A DNA stretch of 64,000 nt from Burkholderiales bacterium (GTDB lineage Bacteria; Pseudomonadota; Gammaproteobacteria; Burkholderiales; Burkholderiaceae_F), in assembly GCA_020248865.1 (NCBI GenBank), contig JADCGS010000006.1, positions 62,001 through 126,000 of the forward strand. The letters are read 5' to 3'. Of the stretch, positions 1-8,826 are shown piece after piece (position 1 is the first letter of the stretch; the number at the start of each line of letters is the position of its first letter). The position numbers and the translations under genes were made by a program. The notes beneath the pieces are model-generated. The model worked only from the letters and a program-made list of their open reading frames with translations. It had not been told where the DNA came from and ran no database searches.

Positions 1-321
1 GCGCTGATCGGCGCTTCGTTTCTGCTCGGCGCGTGGGCCGCGCAGGTCACGGGCCGCCGCCTCGGCGGTGACTCCGGGCACATCGTGATCGACGAGATCG
101 TCGCATTCTGGCTCGTGCTGCTGCTGCTGCCGGCCGATGCCGGGCCGATCACGCAGGCCATCGCCTTCCTGCTGTTTCGCCTGTTCGACATCGCCAAGCC
201 GCCGCCGATCGGCTGGCTCGATGCGCGCATCGACAACGGCCTCGGGGTGATGCTCGACGACCTGGTGGCCGCCTTCTACACGTTGCTGGTCATCGCCATC
301 GCCCTGCGGGTGGCGGGCTGA
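1..321 (+). CDS. pgpA: Phosphatidylglycerophosphatase A, C-terminal part (cut by window start)
   Basis: The frame is open from the first base, so the N-terminus lies outside the window. PgpA is an inner-membrane enzyme that dephosphorylates phosphatidylglycerophosphate to phosphatidylglycerol. The visible 106 residues contain the family signature DSGHIVIDEIVAFW near the start, the segment LFDIAKPPPIGWLD, and a C-terminal LDD followed by a hydrophobic helix (AAFYTLLVIAIAL). These conserved acidic residues and the membrane helices fit the family well. pncC begins one base after its stop, so the two are almost certainly co-transcribed, an arrangement known in betaproteobacteria. Confidence 0.93.
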   Translation, partial: ALIGASFLLGAWAAQVTGRRLGGDSGHIVIDEIVAFWLVLLLLPADAGPITQAIAFLLFRLFDIAKPPPIGWLDARIDNGLGVMLDDLVAAFYTLLVIAIALRVAG

Positions 322-322
322 G

Positions 323-853
323 ATGGACGTCGCAGCACGGATCATGCAGCGCGCCGAGGAACTCGGCCGGCTACTGGAGCGCGAGCGGCTGGTGCTGGCG
401 ACCGCCGAGTCCTGCACCGCGGGCGGCATCGCCTATGCGGTCACGCAGGTGCCGGGCTCGAGCCAGTGGTTCGACCGCGGCTACGTCACCTACTCCAACG
501 ACGCCAAGCGCCAGATGCTCGGCGTCACGCCGCAGTACCTGCGCGACTACGGCGCCGTCAGCGAGCCGGTGGCGCGCGCGATGGCCATGGGAGCGTTGTC
601 GCAGGGTGCGGCGCAGGTGGCGGTTGCGGTGACCGGTATTGCCGGCCCGGGCGGGGCTACTGCGGTCAAGCCGGTGGGCACCGTGTGCCTGGCCTGGGCC
701 ATCCGCCGCGACGGCCACAAGCCGCAGGTCCTGCCGTGGGTGCGCACCGCGCAGCGCCGGTTCGACGGCGACCGCGCCAGCGTGCGCGCCCAGTCGATCG
801 TCGCCGCCCTCGAAGGCCTGATCGAGGTCGTGGAGCGTCACCCCGATGTCTGA
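323..853 (+). CDS. pncC: CinA C-terminal-domain protein, nicotinamide-nucleotide amidohydrolase
   Basis: A 176-residue stand-alone CinA C-terminal domain. The family deamidates nicotinamide mononucleotide to nicotinic acid mononucleotide in NAD recycling. Visible signatures are TAESCTAGGIAYAVTQVPGS near residue 28, FDRGYVTYSNDAK, AVTGIAGPGG around residue 104, and KPVGTVCLAW. Length fits the short PncC form rather than full-length CinA with its N-terminal molybdopterin-binding-like domain. It follows pgpA directly and its last 8 bases overlap the next gene's start, indicating translational coupling. Confidence 0.93.
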   Translation: MDVAARIMQRAEELGRLLERERLVLATAESCTAGGIAYAVTQVPGSSQWFDRGYVTYSNDAKRQMLGVTPQYLRDYGAVSEPVARAMAMGALSQGAAQVAVAVTGIAGPGGATAVKPVGTVCLAWAIRRDGHKPQVLPWVRTAQRRFDGDRASVRAQSIVAALEGLIEVVERHPDV

Positions 854-1766
854 ACTGTTCGATCCGGCCCGCTTCGTGCTCGAGCACCGCCGCGTGGAGA
901 GCGCGGCCGGCAGCCTCACGCTCAATGTCCGCTACAGCCGCGCGCCGCAGGGGGAGCCGCTGCTCCTGCTGCACGGCTATCCGCAGACCCATGCGATCTG
1001 GCACCGGGTGGTCGCGCTGCTGGAGGACCGGCAACCGGGCCGCTTCCGCCTGGTGATGCCGGACCTGCGCGGCTATGGCGACTCCGACAAACCGCCCGGC
1101 AGCGCGGACCATGCCGAGTACAGCAAACGCACGATGGCGGCCGACGTGCATGCGCTGATGCGAGGGCTCGGCCATGAGCGCTACCTCGTCTGCGGCCACG
1201 ACCGCGGCGGGCGCGTCGCGCACCGGCTGGCGCTCGATGCGCCGCAGGCGGTGGCGCGGCTGATGCTGCTCGACATCTCGCCCACGCTCACGATGTACGA
1301 GCGCACGACGATGGACTTCGCGCAGCAGTACTACCACTGGTTCTTTCTCACGCAGCCGGCGCCGCTGCCCGAGACGCTGATCGGTGCCGACCCGGTGTTC
1401 TACCTGCGCCGGAAGGTGGGCGGCTGGGGTTCCGGCGGTACCGGCTTCTTCGACCCGCGCGCCCTGGCCGAGTACGAACGCTGCTTCAGCGACGCGGCCG
1501 CCATCCATGCGATGTGCGAGGACTACCGGGCTGCCGCCTCGATCGACCTCGCGCACGATCGCGCCGACGCCGACCGGCGCATTGCTTGCCCCGTGCGTGT
1601 GCTGTGGGGCGAGCGCGGCGTGGTGCATCGCCTGTTCACGCCGCTGGCCGACTGGCAGGCCAAGGCGGCTTCCGCGGTGACCGGGCGCACCACGCCCACC
1701 GGCCACTACATTCCCGAGGAAGCGCCCGAACTGCTGGCCCAGGAACTGGCGGCGTTCTTCGCGTAG
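846..1766 (+). CDS. Alpha/beta hydrolase, haloacetate (fluoroacetate) dehalogenase-like
   Basis: A 306-residue alpha/beta hydrolase. LLLLHGYPQTHAIWHRV supplies the oxyanion-hole HG motif, and the nucleophile elbow reads GHDRGGR with Asp119, as in haloalkane/haloacetate dehalogenases and some epoxide hydrolases rather than Ser hydrolases. The catalytic His is probably His287 in TGHYIPEEAP. The RGYGDSDKPP motif also matches the dehalogenase branch. The gene overlaps pncC by 8 bases. The Asp nucleophile is seen; the substrate (haloacetate, epoxide or other) is inference and cannot be fixed from sequence alone. Confidence 0.82.
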   Translation: MSELFDPARFVLEHRRVESAAGSLTLNVRYSRAPQGEPLLLLHGYPQTHAIWHRVVALLEDRQPGRFRLVMPDLRGYGDSDKPPGSADHAEYSKRTMAADVHALMRGLGHERYLVCGHDRGGRVAHRLALDAPQAVARLMLLDISPTLTMYERTTMDFAQQYYHWFFLTQPAPLPETLIGADPVFYLRRKVGGWGSGGTGFFDPRALAEYERCFSDAAAIHAMCEDYRAAASIDLAHDRADADRRIACPVRVLWGERGVVHRLFTPLADWQAKAASAVTGRTTPTGHYIPEEAPELLAQELAAFFA

Positions 1767-1841
1767 CGCGGGCGGCCGCACGCTCCGCAGCGGCCGATCG
1801 GTCGCTGCGGCCGCAGGGGCGACGGCACGACGGTGCCCGGA

Positions 1842-2675
1842 TCAGGCGCGCAGCGCGGCGCGAATCTGGTCGCGCGTGGCCTGCGCCGCACGCGCCGCCG
1901 CGTCGGCATAGTCCTCGCCGCGGCTGGCGTACAGGATGGCGCGCGAGGAGCTGATCAGCAGGCCGGCGCCGGCTGCGGTGCGTCCTGCCTTGACGGTGGC
2001 GATCACGTCGCCGCCCTGGGCGCCGATGCCGGGCACCAGCAGCGGCATCGCGCCGACGAGAGCGCGCACGCGCGCCAGTTCGGCCGGGTAGGTGGCACCG
2101 ACCACCAGACCAAGCTGGCCGCCCGCGTTCCACTCGCCGCTGACCAGCCGCGCCACCCGTTCGTACAGTTTCTCGGTGCCGCCGGGACCAGCCACGTCGA
2201 GGTTCTGCAGAGCGTCGCCGCCGCTGTTGCTGGTGCGGCAAAGGACGAACGCGCCGCGGCCCGGGTAGGCGAGGAAGGGCGCGATGGCGTCGATGCCCTG
2301 GTAGGGCTGCAGCGTCACTGCATTGGCACCATAGCGCTCGAACACCTCGCGCGCATATTGCTCGCTGGTCGCGCCCATGTCGCCGCGCTTGGCATCGAGC
2401 ACCACCGGGATCTGCGGATGCACGCGCCTGCAGTGCGCGATCAACGCCTCCAGTTGGTCCTCGGCACGGTGGGCCGCAAAGTAGGCGATCTGCGGCTTGA
2501 AGGCGCAGGCGTAGTCCGCGGTGGCATCGGCAATCGAACGGCAGAACGTGTAGATCGCGTCGGACCGGCCGGCCAGGTCGGGGGGGAAGCGCGCCGGGTC
2601 GGGGTCGAGCCCGACGCACAGCAGGCTGTCGGCGGCGGCCCAGCGGGCTGCCAGTTTCTCGGAGAAGGTGGTCAT
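1842..2675 (-). CDS. pyrF: Orotidine 5'-phosphate decarboxylase
   Basis: Decarboxylates OMP to UMP, the last step of de novo pyrimidine synthesis. The 277-residue product carries LCVGLDPDP near the N-terminus, the catalytic stretch [16 protein letters not shown] with the active-site Lys and Asp, and [10 protein letters not shown] in the phosphate-binding loop. Size and motifs fit the longer PyrF type 2 typical of betaproteobacteria and actinobacteria. The start was set at the ATG before TTFSEKLA; an upstream in-frame extension is arginine-rich and not family-like. TACAAT lies only 8 bases before this ATG on the coding strand, so the message may be leaderless. Confidence 0.95.
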   Translation of the reverse strand: MTTFSEKLAARWAAADSLLCVGLDPDPARFPPDLAGRSDAIYTFCRSIADATADYACAFKPQIAYFAAHRAEDQLEALIAHCRRVHPQIPVVLDAKRGDMGATSEQYAREVFERYGANAVTLQPYQGIDAIAPFLAYPGRGAFVLCRTSNSGGDALQNLDVAGPGGTEKLYERVARLVSGEWNAGGQLGLVVGATYPAELARVRALVGAMPLLVPGIGAQGGDVIATVKAGRTAAGAGLLISSSRAILYASRGEDYADAAARAAQATRDQIRAALRA

Positions 2676-2727
2676 GAGACGCGATTGTAGAGACGCTCGC
2701 CCAGCGTCGGCGTGATAGCGTCGGCCG

Positions 2728-3693
2728 ATGCATTCGCTCTCGCGGCGTGACCTCGCCCTGCTGGTGGCCCTGACCCTGGCCTGGGGCCTGAACTGGCCGA
2801 TCATGAAGTTCGGCGTGCAGGATCTGGCTCCCCTGTACTACCGGGTGCTGTGCATCGCGGGCGGACTGGTCCTGCTGTGGCTGTACGCGCGCCATGCGGG
2901 CATCGATCTGTTCGTGCCGCGCAGCGCCTGGCCGCAGGTGGTGAAGCTCGCCGTGCCCAACCTCGTCGTCTGGCACGTGCTGCTGGTCGTCGCGCTGCCG
3001 ATGCTGCCGGCCGGCCGCAGCGCCATCCTCGGCTACACCATGCCGGTTTGGGCGGTCGTCTTCGGTCTGCTGTTCTTCGACGAGCGGCCGCAGCCGCGGC
3101 AGTGGGTCGGCGTGGCGGCGGCCTTCGTCGGCACGCTGCTGCTGCTGTCCTCGGCGTTCACCGAGCTCGCCGGTGCGCCCCTGGGAACGCTGCTGATCCT
3201 GACGGCCGCGGCCTGCTGGGGTTATGGCACCAACCTCATGCGCCGCCACCTGACCGCGCTGCCGACCCTCACCCTGACGTTCTGGATGCTGGCGGTCACG
3301 CTGGCGGCGATGCTGCCGCTGACCATCGCCTTCGAGCATCACCGCTGGCGCGCGCCCACTGCGCTCGAGTGGTTCAGCATCGTCTACAACATGGTGCTGG
3401 CGATCGCCTTCTGCCACGTGGTCTGGTCGATGCTCGCGCGCAACCTGCCGCCGGCGGCCAGCGGGCTGTCGGTGATGATGATCCCGGTGCTCGGCGTGTT
3501 CTCCAGCATGGCGGTGCTCGGCGAACGGCCGTACTGGCAGGACTATGCCGCGCTGGTGCTGATCCTCGGCGCGCTGGCGACCGTGGTGCTGGGGCCGCGG
3601 CCGGCCCGCCCGGACGCTTCCGCGGCGACACCGGACCGGCTGGAGCCCGGCACGGAACTGCCGCGCCCTGGCCGACCCGGGCTACCACGGTGA
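2728..3693 (+). CDS. EamA/DMT-family transporter
   Basis: A 321-residue inner-membrane protein with about ten hydrophobic helices arranged as two EamA repeats, starting [20 protein letters not shown] (first helix) and with the second repeat beginning near [19 protein letters not shown]. This is the drug/metabolite transporter superfamily; members export amino acids, metabolites or drugs, and the substrate is not predictable here. It is divergent from pyrF with 52 bases between the starts. The C-terminal tail after about residue 295 is Pro/Arg-rich and non-membrane. Confidence 0.85.
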   Translation: MHSLSRRDLALLVALTLAWGLNWPIMKFGVQDLAPLYYRVLCIAGGLVLLWLYARHAGIDLFVPRSAWPQVVKLAVPNLVVWHVLLVVALPMLPAGRSAILGYTMPVWAVVFGLLFFDERPQPRQWVGVAAAFVGTLLLLSSAFTELAGAPLGTLLILTAAACWGYGTNLMRRHLTALPTLTLTFWMLAVTLAAMLPLTIAFEHHRWRAPTALEWFSIVYNMVLAIAFCHVVWSMLARNLPPAASGLSVMMIPVLGVFSSMAVLGERPYWQDYAALVLILGALATVVLGPRPARPDASAATPDRLEPGTELPRPGRPGLPR

Positions 3694-4242
3694 AGCAGGC
3701 ACACGCGGCGGCGCTCCCCGGCCGATCCGCGCTGCCGCGGGCTCGCCGCCGCGGACCCGTGAAGCAGGCGGCCGCAGCGACCCGAGAGGGTGTGGGTGTC
3801 ATGCCTGCTGTGACGGCCCTGGGGCGCCCGGGGCGCCCACTCGTCGTTGCAGACGCTCGCTGCAGCCTGCGGCGGCGGCGGCTGCGCTGTGCGCCTCGGT
3901 CGGAACGCTTGGGACACCCGTCGGGCACGCCGGATGGCCTGTCACCTTCCGACGCCTGAGCGTTGACCCCGGCGCGGGCCCGCAGCCGTGCCGCCTGTCA
4001 ACCCGAGGTCCCGTTCACCGGATGATCGTCGCGCGGTTTGGGGCCACGCTGGCACACTTGCTCCCCACGACTGAATGAGGTGCTGGCTGGCGCCGGCCGG
4101 GGACGACTGCGCAGGCCGGCCCGGGGTGGCGCTGCAGTCATCGCCGATCCGTCGGCCGGCGCCGGTCGCCCGGGTGAGCCGCTGGTATGGTGGCGACCCG
4201 CGCACTCGGGGCGCTTGGGCCGGCACTCGAGAGGTCTGACGA
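3694..4242. other. 549-base stretch without a convincing gene
   Basis: Open frames exist on both strands but their translations are Arg/Pro/Ala-rich, typical of GC-rich noncoding or shadow frames, and none shows a domain. The word GTGAAGCAGGC occurs twice (around 3689 and 3760). GAGAGG just before 4243 can serve as ribosome binding site for the following lipoprotein. No terminator with a T-run was seen after the transporter. Confidence 0.5.
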
Positions 4243-4677
4243 ATGAAGAAGCCTGGATTCGACATGCTCCGCTGGCGCCTGCTGCTGGCGGTCGTCGCGG
4301 CGTTGCTGGCGGCCTGCGGCGGCAGCGAGCCGCCGCAGACCACCACGTCCACGCTGGTGTTCCGCATCCGCGGTACGCCGCCGTCGGAGGAGTTTCGCTA
4401 CGTCACCTCGTCGCCCGAACTGATCGCCCGGGCGCGGGAGCAGTTGCGCCTGCCCGAAGCGCAGCGATTCCTGTTCGCCTCGGGCGGGATCGCTGCCGGC
4501 GATGGCGGCCACAATCAGCCGTGGAGGTGGCACTTCACGGACCTCGCCCTGGTGGAAGTGGCCATCGAGTTGTGCGACGGCCGCCCGACCCTGGTCGAGG
4601 CTGACCTCGCCTACTGGCTGTCCACGGTCAGGCGCTTCTGTCCCTGGGGCTCCTACGTGTACGCCGTGCTGCCCTGA
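4243..4677 (+). CDS. BP74-domain-like lipoprotein
   Basis: A 144-residue protein with a lipoprotein signal: a hydrophobic stretch LLLAVVAALLAAC ending in the lipobox LAAC at about Cys26. The mature part reads FRIRGTPPSEEFRY, then PELIARAREQL, WRWHFTDLALVEVAIELCDG, and FCPWGSYVYAVLP. This pattern (FRI, then a helix, WxWH, EVxIELCDG, FCPW.SYV) is that of the BP74 N-terminal-like domain found in secreted bacterial proteins and in Dictyostelium BP74. The domain assignment is from memory of the motif pattern. Molecular function is not known. Two Cys in the C-terminal half could form a disulfide. Confidence 0.65.
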   Translation: MKKPGFDMLRWRLLLAVVAALLAACGGSEPPQTTTSTLVFRIRGTPPSEEFRYVTSSPELIARAREQLRLPEAQRFLFASGGIAAGDGGHNQPWRWHFTDLALVEVAIELCDGRPTLVEADLAYWLSTVRRFCPWGSYVYAVLP

Positions 4678-4846
4678 GCGGTTGAGAGGCCACGGCTGCC
4701 GGCCGACTCGCCAGGCGGCGAGTGCCGCTGCGCGCCGGTTGGCTGCTCACCCGAGTCGAACACGGGTGCGCCGCAGCTCGGCAGTCTTGCGCGGGATCCA
4801 GGCGGGCGGGCGCGGCCGACGCATCGCACGCGTAGGCGACGGCAGG

Positions 4847-6142
4847 CTAACGCCGCCCCCGCACGCAGCGCACGAAGTTAAGGATGCGCACCTCGTCGCC
4901 CTGCGGCCCGAAGCCCTGCGGATACTTTGACGGGTCGCCGTCCTTGGGGCCGGCGCGCTGGCTGCCGGCCCCGTGCACGTCGATGAGGTTCCGGGTGCTG
5001 CTGCCGGGGGGCATCTGCATCCAGCCCAGCGCGCGGCCGAAGGCGAAGTAGGCGGCGCGCGCGTACATGACGTCCGCCGGACCATCGAGCACCGTGGTGC
5101 TGGTCCAGTAGTACGACTCGGGCGTGCTGGCCTGCAAGGGTGGCGCCAGCGCGGCGCTCAGCGTGACCGCGGGCGCACGCGTGTAGTCGACGATGCTGTG
5201 CAGCTCCTTGGCATCGGGCAGACGCCAGTCCGCCTGGCCGGCCAGCCGCAGCGCCGTGCAGTAGGCCAGCGCATCGCGCCAGTTGCGCGGCTGGCCGTCG
5301 TCGCGCTGCTGCCAGATCAGGCCCGATCCGCGGTCCGTCACGGTGCCATCGCCGTTGTCGCGGTAGTCGTTGGTGCCATACGCCGGGCCGCGCACGAAGC
5401 GCACGCGCATGAGCTGCGGCGCGGCGCCGCCACTGCCCGGCCGATACCGCGGATAGCCCTTGATGCGGCCATCGGCGAAGTTGACGCCGAAAATGGTGAC
5501 GTCGTTGTTCATCGTGGTGGCGACATAGGCGGTCGACGACCACAGTTGCACGTCGAAGAAGCGGCTGCCTTCGCCGTAGGCGAACTCGAAGGTTGCGGTG
5601 TCGATGAAGGGCCGCGACTGCAGCGCTGTCGGCGCGAACCAGCCGCGAAAGTCGATCAGCGTGTACAACTCCTTGATGGTGGGCACGCGCCAGTCGGCAT
5701 GGCCGCCGGTGCGCAGCGCCGCGGCGGCAGCCTGCGCCTCGCTCCAAGACAGGGCTCCGGCCAGAGCGCGGGTCCAGGTCAGGCCGGTCACCGGGTCGGA
5801 GACCGTGCCATCGCTGCGCGCCTCGAAGGACTGGCGCGGGCCGGGGCGCTGCCCATCCTGGCCGAAGAACGGCGCGCCGGCGGCCGGGCAATCGATGCGG
5901 GCGTCGTTGGAGAAGCATCCCTCCTGTGCGGTGCCGGGCACCCGCCATGCCGGCGCATCGGCCGGCGTGGGGGTGGCCGCGCCGATGGCCTCGCTGGTGG
6001 CGCCGCAGGCGGCAAGCAGCAGCGGCAGCAGGCCGGCAAGCCAGCGCGCGGCCGTATGGCTGCGGTGGCGCGGCGACGGATCAGCGCGCCGTCGACGGTC
6101 GTCGCATCGGGCGGGCGCGCGCAGGTGGCGCAACGGTCTCAT
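4847..6142 (-). CDS. DUF1566 (Lcl C-terminal domain) lipoprotein, two repeats
   Basis: A 431-residue secreted protein. The lipobox is LLPLLLAACG, preceded by an unusually long basic N-region of about 30 residues. The mature part has two DUF1566 units: the first with TVSDPVTGLTWTR and ADWRVPTIKELYTLIDF, the second with TVTDRGSGLIWQQ and ADWRLPDAKELHSIVDY. The domain occurs in secreted proteins and the C-terminus of Legionella collagen-like adhesin; its exact role is unknown. The start is the ATG at 6142 with GGGAAG about six bases upstream; it lies 62 bases inside the upstream marR-like gene, so the two genes overlap in different frames and are probably coupled. Confidence 0.75.
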   Translation of the reverse strand: MRPLRHLRAPARCDDRRRRADPSPRHRSHTAARWLAGLLPLLLAACGATSEAIGAATPTPADAPAWRVPGTAQEGCFSNDARIDCPAAGAPFFGQDGQRPGPRQSFEARSDGTVSDPVTGLTWTRALAGALSWSEAQAAAAALRTGGHADWRVPTIKELYTLIDFRGWFAPTALQSRPFIDTATFEFAYGEGSRFFDVQLWSSTAYVATTMNNDVTIFGVNFADGRIKGYPRYRPGSGGAAPQLMRVRFVRGPAYGTNDYRDNGDGTVTDRGSGLIWQQRDDGQPRNWRDALAYCTALRLAGQADWRLPDAKELHSIVDYTRAPAVTLSAALAPPLQASTPESYYWTSTTVLDGPADVMYARAAYFAFGRALGWMQMPPGSSTRNLIDVHGAGSQRAGPKDGDPSKYPQGFGPQGDEVRILNFVRCVRGRR

Positions 6143-6611
6143 TGGAATCTTCCCTGGCGGCAGCAAAGCGTGGATCGGCCCCGCCCAGCCCATCACGCAA
6201 ACCCTCGAGCAGCAGCTGCAGGCGCAGGCGCTCGGCGGCAGGCAGCGATGCACACAGTTCGTCCTCGGCCTGTTGCCAGGCACGGCGCACCGACTGCGCG
6301 GCGGCGCGGCCGCGCGCGGTCAGCGTGAGGGTCACGCGCCGTGTGTCGTCGCTGTCGATCCAGCGCTCCAGCAGCCCGGCCGCCTGCATGCGCTGCGCCA
6401 TGACCGTGGCCGTCGGCTGCGCGATCTGCAGTCCGGCTGCGAGCTCGCCCACCGTCAGCGGGCCCTGGCGCAGCAGCGCATCGAGCACGCGGCCCTGGCC
6501 GTGATGGACGCCCGCGCGGGCGAGCGGCGCGCGCAGGCGCTCTTCCAGCAGGCGACCGATGTGCAGGAACAGGTGCAGCAGGTGCCGGGGCGGCAAGTCC
6601 GGCTCGTTCAT
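6081..6611 (-). CDS. MarR-family transcriptional regulator
   Basis: A 176-residue winged-helix regulator. The DNA-binding part reads LTVGELAAGLQIAQPTATV (recognition helix region), followed by MQAAGLLERWIDSDDTRRV, the typical MarR wing DxxDxR. Long flanking helices would form the dimer interface. The start ATG at 6611 lies six bases after a -10 hexamer on the coding strand, suggesting a leaderless message. A perfect 16-base palindrome in the promoter points to autoregulation and possibly to control of the divergent gene. The Arg/Pro-rich C-terminal tail overlaps the downstream lipoprotein start. Confidence 0.9.
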   Translation of the reverse strand: MNEPDLPPRHLLHLFLHIGRLLEERLRAPLARAGVHHGQGRVLDALLRQGPLTVGELAAGLQIAQPTATVMAQRMQAAGLLERWIDSDDTRRVTLTLTARGRAAAQSVRRAWQQAEDELCASLPAAERLRLQLLLEGLRDGLGGADPRFAAAREDSNETVAPPARARPMRRPSTAR

Positions 6612-6617
6612 GGCATA

Positions 6618-6646
6618 AACATAGCCGGCTATGTATGTGCCGTCAA
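6618..6646 (-). promoter_or_regulatory. Sigma70-type promoter of the marR-like gene
   Basis: On the minus strand TTGACG (6646-6641) is followed after exactly 17 bases by TATGTT (6623-6618). The expected start of transcription falls on or next to the ATG at 6611, so the mRNA would have no leader. The palindrome at 6619-6634 covers most of the -10 and the spacer. Confidence 0.65.
6619..6634. promoter_or_regulatory. Perfect palindrome ACATAGCCGGCTATGT, probable MarR operator
   Basis: All 16 bases read the same on both strands. It sits between the divergent marR-like gene and the transferase gene at 6784 and overlaps the marR promoter, the usual place for a MarR autorepressor site. The link to this regulator is inferred from position. 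Confidence 0.6.
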
Positions 6647-6783
6647 GTCGTTGGTGGGGCACCCCGGGATCCGGCCGCGTCAAGCCCGCGTCAGCGTGGG
6701 CGGCCGCGGCGCTGCTAGCGTCGCTGGCACGACAAGGCGACAGACCGGGCGCCCAAGCCGCGGCTGCAATGAGGGAGGGCAGG

Positions 6784-8826
6784 ATGGGTCGATTGACCAA
6801 ATGGGTGGGGCCGGTGCGTGGTCGTCTGCGGATACTGTTGGCTGGCCGCTTTCGCTTCTGCGCCCTGGTGCTTCTCGTGCTGCTGCTGCTGGGCACCGGT
6901 ACGCGTGTGGGCCTGGCGCTGTTCAACGGCTTCGCTTTCGACGACTGGGCGGCGTTCTCGCCGCTGCGCCTGCCGCTGTGGCTGGCGCTGGGCTTCGTCT
7001 ACGACCTCGGCGTGGCGAGTTTCGTGCTGCTGCCCTTCGCGCTGGTGGCCTGGCTGGCGCCAGACTCGCGGCGCGGCGGTGAGGTGGCTACGGCGCTCAA
7101 TGTTGTTCTGGCGGCGGCGGTCTTTGGGCTCGCGCTGTTCGTGGCGCTGGCCGAGTTCGTGTTCTGGAACGAGTTCGGCACGCGCTTCAACTTCATCGCC
7201 GTGGACTACCTCCTGTACACGAGCGAGGTGATCGGCAACATCCGCGAGTCCTATCCGGTGCCGCTAATGCTCGGCGGGTTGGTCGCCGCGACCGTGCTGC
7301 TCCTGCTGGCGGTGCTGCGGCCTTTGCGGCGTGCCGGTGCTCCGGCCGGCATGTCCTTTGCCGGCCGCAGCACCCGCATGGCGCTGCTGGCGCTGCTGTC
7401 GCTGCAGGCCTATATCGGCCTGGACGCGCGCTACAAGGACTTCAGCCCGCACGCGCCGAGCGTGCAACTGGCGGGCAACGGCTGGTTCGAGTTCCTGCAT
7501 GCCTTCTGGCACAACGAGATCGACTACCCGCAGTTCTATCGGACCCTGCCGCCGGCACAGGCCGACGCGGTGCTGCGCCGGGAGTTCGGACTGGCCGACG
7601 CCGGCGCCCCGCCGACCGTGGTGCCGCTGGCCATCGCGCGTCACGTACAGGGGCGCGACGCGCAGAAGCGGCTCAACGTGGTGCTGATCTCGGTGGAGAG
7701 CCTGAGCGCGGACTTCCTGGGCAGTTTCGGTAACGACCGCAATCTCACGCCGCGGCTGGATGCGCTGGCGCGCGAGTCGCTGCTGTTCACCCGGCTGTAC
7801 GCCACCGGCACCCGGACCGTACGCGGACTGGAGGCCATTTCCCTGTCATTGCCGCCCACGCCGGGCCACTCGGTGGTCAAGCGGCCCAACAACGACAACC
7901 TGTACACGCTGGGCGAGGTGTTTGCCGAGAAGGGCTACGAGCCGCTGTACATCTACGGCGGCTACAGCTACTTCGACAACATGAAGACCTTCTTCGCCGG
8001 CAACGGCTACACGGTGGTCGACCGCGCCGCGCTGCCGCGCGAGGATGTGCACGACGAGAACATCTGGGGGGTGGCCGACGAGGACCTCTTCACGCTGGCG
8101 TTGCGTCAGCTCGACGCGCGCCACCGGGCCGGCCGGCCCTTCTTCGCGCACATCATGACGACGTCGAATCACCGTCCGTTTTCCTATCCGGCCGGGCGCA
8201 TCGACCTGCCGGCCGGCAGCCGCGAGGGCGCGGTCAAGTACACCGACTGGGCAATCGGCAACTTCATCGACCGCGCGCGCGCGACGCCATGGTTCGACGA
8301 CACGGTGTTCGTGATCCTGGCCGACCACTGCGCCTCGTCGCGCGGGCGCACCGAGCTGCCGATCGACCGCTTTCACATTCCCCTGCTGATCTACGCGCCG
8401 CGGCACCTGGCGCCGGCGCGCATCGAGCAGCTCGCCTCGCAGATCGACGTCGGGCCGACGCTGCTGGGGCTGCTCAACTTCGACTACACCTCGCACTTTT
8501 TCGGCCAGGACATCCTGGCCGAGGGCCAGCGGCACCAGCGGGCGCTGCTCGCCAATTACCAGACGGTCGGTTACCTGCGGGATGGGGTGCTGGTGGAGCT
8601 GCGGCCGAAGGGCCGCGTCCGTTTCGTCGATGCCGCCAGCGGCGCCGAGCTGCCGGCCACGGCCGAGCACGAGCGGCTGCTGGCGCAGGCCATCGCTTAC
8701 TACCAGTCGGCCAGCGATGCCCTGCGCAGCGGTGCGCTGCGCGTTGATGCGGCGCGCCGTCGCGACGCGGCCGCGCAGGCCCGCCCGGCCGAGCGACCGC
8801 AAGGCCGCCGCGACGGCTTCAGCTGA
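6784..8826 (+). CDS. LTA synthase/OpgB-like sulfatase-fold phosphoglycerol transferase
   Basis: A 680-residue inner-membrane protein: about five N-terminal hydrophobic segments, then an extracytoplasmic alkaline-phosphatase/sulfatase-fold domain from about residue 298. Metal and nucleophile motifs are visible: VVLISVESLSADFLG (metal Glu), TRTVRGLEA with the predicted Thr nucleophile, TTSNHRPF, and VILADHCASSRG. This is the LTA-synthase/phosphoglycerol-transferase family; in proteobacteria such enzymes move phosphoglycerol or phosphoethanolamine groups to periplasmic glucans or lipids. The ATG at 6784 was chosen for its strong upstream GAGGGAGGGCAGG; an in-frame ATG at 6769 is also possible. 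The last 8 bases overlap the end of pilL on the other strand. Confidence 0.85.
   Translation: MGRLTKWVGPVRGRLRILLAGRFRFCALVLLVLLLLGTGTRVGLALFNGFAFDDWAAFSPLRLPLWLALGFVYDLGVASFVLLPFALVAWLAPDSRRGGEVATALNVVLAAAVFGLALFVALAEFVFWNEFGTRFNFIAVDYLLYTSEVIGNIRESYPVPLMLGGLVAATVLLLLAVLRPLRRAGAPAGMSFAGRSTRMALLALLSLQAYIGLDARYKDFSPHAPSVQLAGNGWFEFLHAFWHNEIDYPQFYRTLPPAQADAVLRREFGLADAGAPPTVVPLAIARHVQGRDAQKRLNVVLISVESLSADFLGSFGNDRNLTPRLDALARESLLFTRLYATGTRTVRGLEAISLSLPPTPGHSVVKRPNNDNLYTLGEVFAEKGYEPLYIYGGYSYFDNMKTFFAGNGYTVVDRAALPREDVHDENIWGVADEDLFTLALRQLDARHRAGRPFFAHIMTTSNHRPFSYPAGRIDLPAGSREGAVKYTDWAIGNFIDRARATPWFDDTVFVILADHCASSRGRTELPIDRFHIPLLIYAPRHLAPARIEQLASQIDVGPTLLGLLNFDYTSHFFGQDILAEGQRHQRALLANYQTVGYLRDGVLVELRPKGRVRFVDAASGAELPATAEHERLLAQAIAYYQSASDALRSGALRVDAARRRDAAAQARPAERPQGRRDGFS

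Noticed and set aside
1636..3417. A 593-codon open frame on the minus strand across pyrF and the transporter
   Set aside because: Its translation is Arg/Gly/Gln-rich and conflicts with pyrF on the same strand in another frame and the transporter on the other strand.
3374..3928. Minus-strand open frames in the gap 3694-4242
   Set aside because: Translations are Arg/Pro/Ala-rich, start inside the transporter gene or without ribosome binding site, and show no motif.
4973..6328. A 451-codon plus-strand frame over the DUF1566 gene
   Set aside because: Low-complexity Arg/Gly/Ala translation, antisense to a gene with clear signal peptide and repeated domains.
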